From Micropruina sp. (GTDB taxonomy: Bacteria; Actinomycetota; Actinomycetes; Propionibacteriales; Propionibacteriaceae), in NCBI GenBank assembly GCA_013693855.1, contig CP059261.1, positions 3,555,813-3,562,885 of the forward strand: a DNA stretch of 7,073 bases, in the 5' to 3' direction. Shown piece by piece: positions 5,397 through 7,073 of this stretch. Within the stretch, counting starts at the first letter, position 1, and every line of letters begins with the position of its first letter. Under the pieces are notes generated by a model. That model ran no database searches and had not been told where the DNA came from. It saw nothing but the letters and a program-made list of their open reading frames with translations. A program made the translations under genes and the position numbers.

Positions 5397-6202
5397 GCGA
5401 CTTGACGACTGCCGTGGTGCTCGCCCGTGGCCTCGGGACGCGGATGCGGGCCAGTGGCGCCGGCGTCAACCTCAGCGATGAGCAGGCGGCGGCCGCCGAT
5501 GCGGGCGTGAAGGCGATGATGCCGATCGGTCGTCCGTTCCTCGACCATGTGCTCAGCGAACTCGCCGACGCGGGCATCACCGAGGCGTTCCTGGTGATCG
5601 GGCCTGAACACCAAGGCGTTCGCGATTACTACGGCGCGCTACCGCCGCGGCGGCTCCGGATCGGCTTCGCGATCCAGGACGAGCCCCGCGGCACCGCCGA
5701 CGCCGTGCTCGCGGCGGCGGACGTCGTCGGTGACCGACGCTTCCTGGTGGTCAACGGCGACAACCACTACGCGGCGGCGACCGTCCGCGCGCTGGCCGCG
5801 GTGCCGGGGAACGCGCTGGCCGGCTATCGCCGCTCCGCGCTGCTGCGTGGCGGCACCATCGAGCCCGCCCGGCTCGCGGCGTTCGCCCTGGTGATCGCGG
5901 CGGACGGACGGCTGGTCGACCTGATCGAGAAACCGGCCTTCGAGGTGGTCGAGGCGGCCGGTCCCGACGCGCTGGTGAGCATGAACTGCTTCGTGTTCAC
6001 CCCGGCGATCTTCGCCGCGTGCCGCGCTATCGGGCCGTCGGCCCGCGGTGAGTACGAGATCGTGGACGCGGTGCGGCAGCTCGTGGCCGGCGGTGAGGTC
6101 GTCCGGGTCGTCGGCGTCGAGGACGGGGTGCTGGATCTGTCCAGCCGGGCCGATGTCGCCGGGGTCGAGTCGGCGCTGCGGGATCGTCCGGTGTCGTTGT
6201 GA
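5393..6202 (+). CDS. Sugar-1-phosphate nucleotidyltransferase family protein (NTP_transferase)
   Basis: The 269-residue product has the Rossmann-like NTP-transferase fold that joins a sugar 1-phosphate to an NTP, releasing pyrophosphate. Visible features are VVLARGLGTRMR (8-19), Lys40 in KAMMPIGRPFLDHVL, GTADAV (100-105), NGDNHY with metal-binding Asp123, IEKP (178-181), MNCFVF (197-202), GEYEIVDAV (219-227) and Asp248 in VLDLSSRADV as the likely second metal ligand. The signature is normally L-A-A/G-G-x-G-T-R-M/L; here Arg12 stands where a small residue is usual. The gap between the signature and Lys40 is about 20 residues, longer than in RmlA- or GalU-type enzymes. No acyltransferase (left-handed helix) domain follows, unlike GlmU or GMP-pyrophosphorylases. 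It overlaps the mutase by ATGA and the kinase by GTGA, so the three are probably made together. Nucleotide and sugar are unknown; I place it as a distinct subfamily by its motifs. Confidence 0.88.
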   Translation: MSDLTTAVVLARGLGTRMRASGAGVNLSDEQAAAADAGVKAMMPIGRPFLDHVLSELADAGITEAFLVIGPEHQGVRDYYGALPPRRLRIGFAIQDEPRGTADAVLAAADVVGDRRFLVVNGDNHYAAATVRALAAVPGNALAGYRRSALLRGGTIEPARLAAFALVIAADGRLVDLIEKPAFEVVEAAGPDALVSMNCFVFTPAIFAACRAIGPSARGEYEIVDAVRQLVAGGEVVRVVGVEDGVLDLSSRADVAGVESALRDRPVSL

Positions 6203-7073
6203 GCGAGGTCACCTGGCGGGTGCCCGGCCGGTTGGAGGTGCTGGGCAAGCACACCGACTACGCCGGCGGCCAGGTGCTGATCTGCCCGGTCGAGCAGGCG
6301 GTGACCGTCACCGCCGTCGCCATCGACGAGCCGGCGGGGACCGTTGTCGCCCGCAGCCGGGACGCCGCCGCCACCGTGCGGCTGGGCGCCGGGGTCGCCA
6401 CGGCGTTCCCGTCCGGGCATTGGGGACGCTACGTGCGAACCGTGGTGGACCGGCTCACCGCCAACTTCGGGGTGCTGCGCGCCGCGGAGCTGACGGTGAC
6501 CTCGCAGGTTCCGTTAGCCAGCGGCCTGTCGTCCTCGTCGGCGCTGTTGGTCGGGTGTGCCCTGGCGTTGGCCGACCTGAACGAGTTGCCCGCGACACTG
6601 CGTTGGCAAGGGGCGATGCCGGATCGGCTGGCGCTGGCCGGCTACCTGGCCACCGTCGAGAACGGCCGCACGTGGGGGCCGTTGGCCGGGGCCCTCGGTG
6701 TGGGCACGCAGGGTGGCTCGGAGGACCACACGGCCATGCTGTGCGGGGTCGAGGGGACGCTGGGGCACTACGAGTTCGACCCGCTCGGGCTGGTACGTCA
6801 GGTCGCTTTCCCGCCGGGGTGGGCGTTCGTCGTCGCCGTCAGCGGGGTGCGTGCGGAGAAGACCGGCGCGGCGCTGGCCTCCTACAACGCCGCCGCCCGG
6901 GCCGTCGCCGATCTGCTGGCCCGCTGGAACGCGGTCACCGGACGGGCCGAGGCAAGCTTGGCTGCGGCCTGGCGGGAGGACGCGGCACGGCTCACCGCGA
7001 TCGCCGCCGAGGAGCCGGCGTTGGCTCGGCGGTTGGCGCACTTCGTGGTGGAATCCACCGAATGTGTGCCCGC
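6199..7073 (+). CDS. Galactokinase-like GHMP sugar kinase, 3' end beyond the window
   Basis: From GTG 6199 the frame stays open for 291 codons to the window end. The N-terminus V-P-G-R-L-E-V-L-G-K-H-T-D-Y-A-G-G (8-24) corresponds to the galactokinase signature GRVNLIGEHTDYNGG, with Lys17 in place of Glu. Motif 2, the ATP phosphate loop, is VPLASGLSSSSAL (104-116). GGSEDHTAM (172-180) aligns with the galactokinase G-x-M-D-Q catalytic region, keeping Asp176 but with Glu before and His after it. GHMP kinases of this group phosphorylate the anomeric hydroxyl of a sugar to give the 1-phosphate, which would feed the nucleotidyltransferase encoded just upstream. The start is chosen from the GTGA overlap with the upstream stop; no Shine-Dalgarno is evident, consistent with coupling. 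A GHMP C-terminal motif is expected downstream but not reached. The changed signature residues suggest a sugar other than galactose, or a separate subfamily. Confidence 0.85.
   Translation, partial: MSEVTWRVPGRLEVLGKHTDYAGGQVLICPVEQAVTVTAVAIDEPAGTVVARSRDAAATVRLGAGVATAFPSGHWGRYVRTVVDRLTANFGVLRAAELTVTSQVPLASGLSSSSALLVGCALALADLNELPATLRWQGAMPDRLALAGYLATVENGRTWGPLAGALGVGTQGGSEDHTAMLCGVEGTLGHYEFDPLGLVRQVAFPPGWAFVVAVSGVRAEKTGAALASYNAAARAVADLLARWNAVTGRAEASLAAAWREDAARLTAIAAEEPALARRLAHFVVESTECVP

Overview
The window is very GC-rich, with strong G/C third-position bias. Its genes read like those of a high-GC actinobacterium. I suspect Propionibacteriales or a nearby order, from protein flavour and from a dispersed repeat I recall in those groups, but no marker here fixes the taxon. 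Nothing looks like phage, plasmid or transposon, and I see no rRNA or tRNA gene.

Left part (1-3079): five mostly single-gene units. The N-terminal part of an SRPBCC/AHSA1-type protein runs left off the edge (minus strand). Divergent from it is a lipoprotein with an SH3b domain and a CHAP-like domain (306-1149). It carries two apparent single-base frameshifts, and its CHAP domain seems to lack the catalytic Cys and His. Then come a YbdK-type carboxylate-amine (glutamate-cysteine) ligase (1159-2289) and a class I glutamine amidotransferase (2300-3031). The last faces a small GNAT acetyltransferase on the minus strand (3077-3354), which also has a one-base frameshift. Starts 306, 1159 and 2300 each follow a TANNNT hexamer by 6-7 bases with no Shine-Dalgarno, the pattern of leaderless mRNAs. 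In two cases the hexamer overlaps the stop codon of the gene upstream.

Middle (3355-3968): 614 bases without a gene, between the divergent starts of the acetyltransferase and the sugar operon. It holds six direct copies of a core containing TCGACARGCTCGACC. They are arranged as a higher-order tandem repeat of about 145 bp, followed by an AT-richer promoter segment with a GATCAGTT direct repeat at 10-bp period over a TAGGAT -10 box.

Right part (3969-7073): a translationally coupled operon of a phosphoglucomutase/phosphomannomutase-family enzyme, a sugar-1-phosphate nucleotidyltransferase and a galactokinase-like GHMP kinase (cut by the window end). Start and stop codons overlap as ATGA and GTGA. 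Together the three enzyme classes could phosphorylate a sugar at C1, interconvert 1- and 6-phosphates, and make an NDP-sugar. The nucleotidyltransferase and the kinase both carry non-canonical signature motifs, so the sugar cannot be named. This operon, with its unusual upstream array, is the best candidate here for an undescribed pathway.

All three apparent frameshifts would be repaired by adding one C (coding strand) to a short C run, so base-calling error is the simplest explanation.
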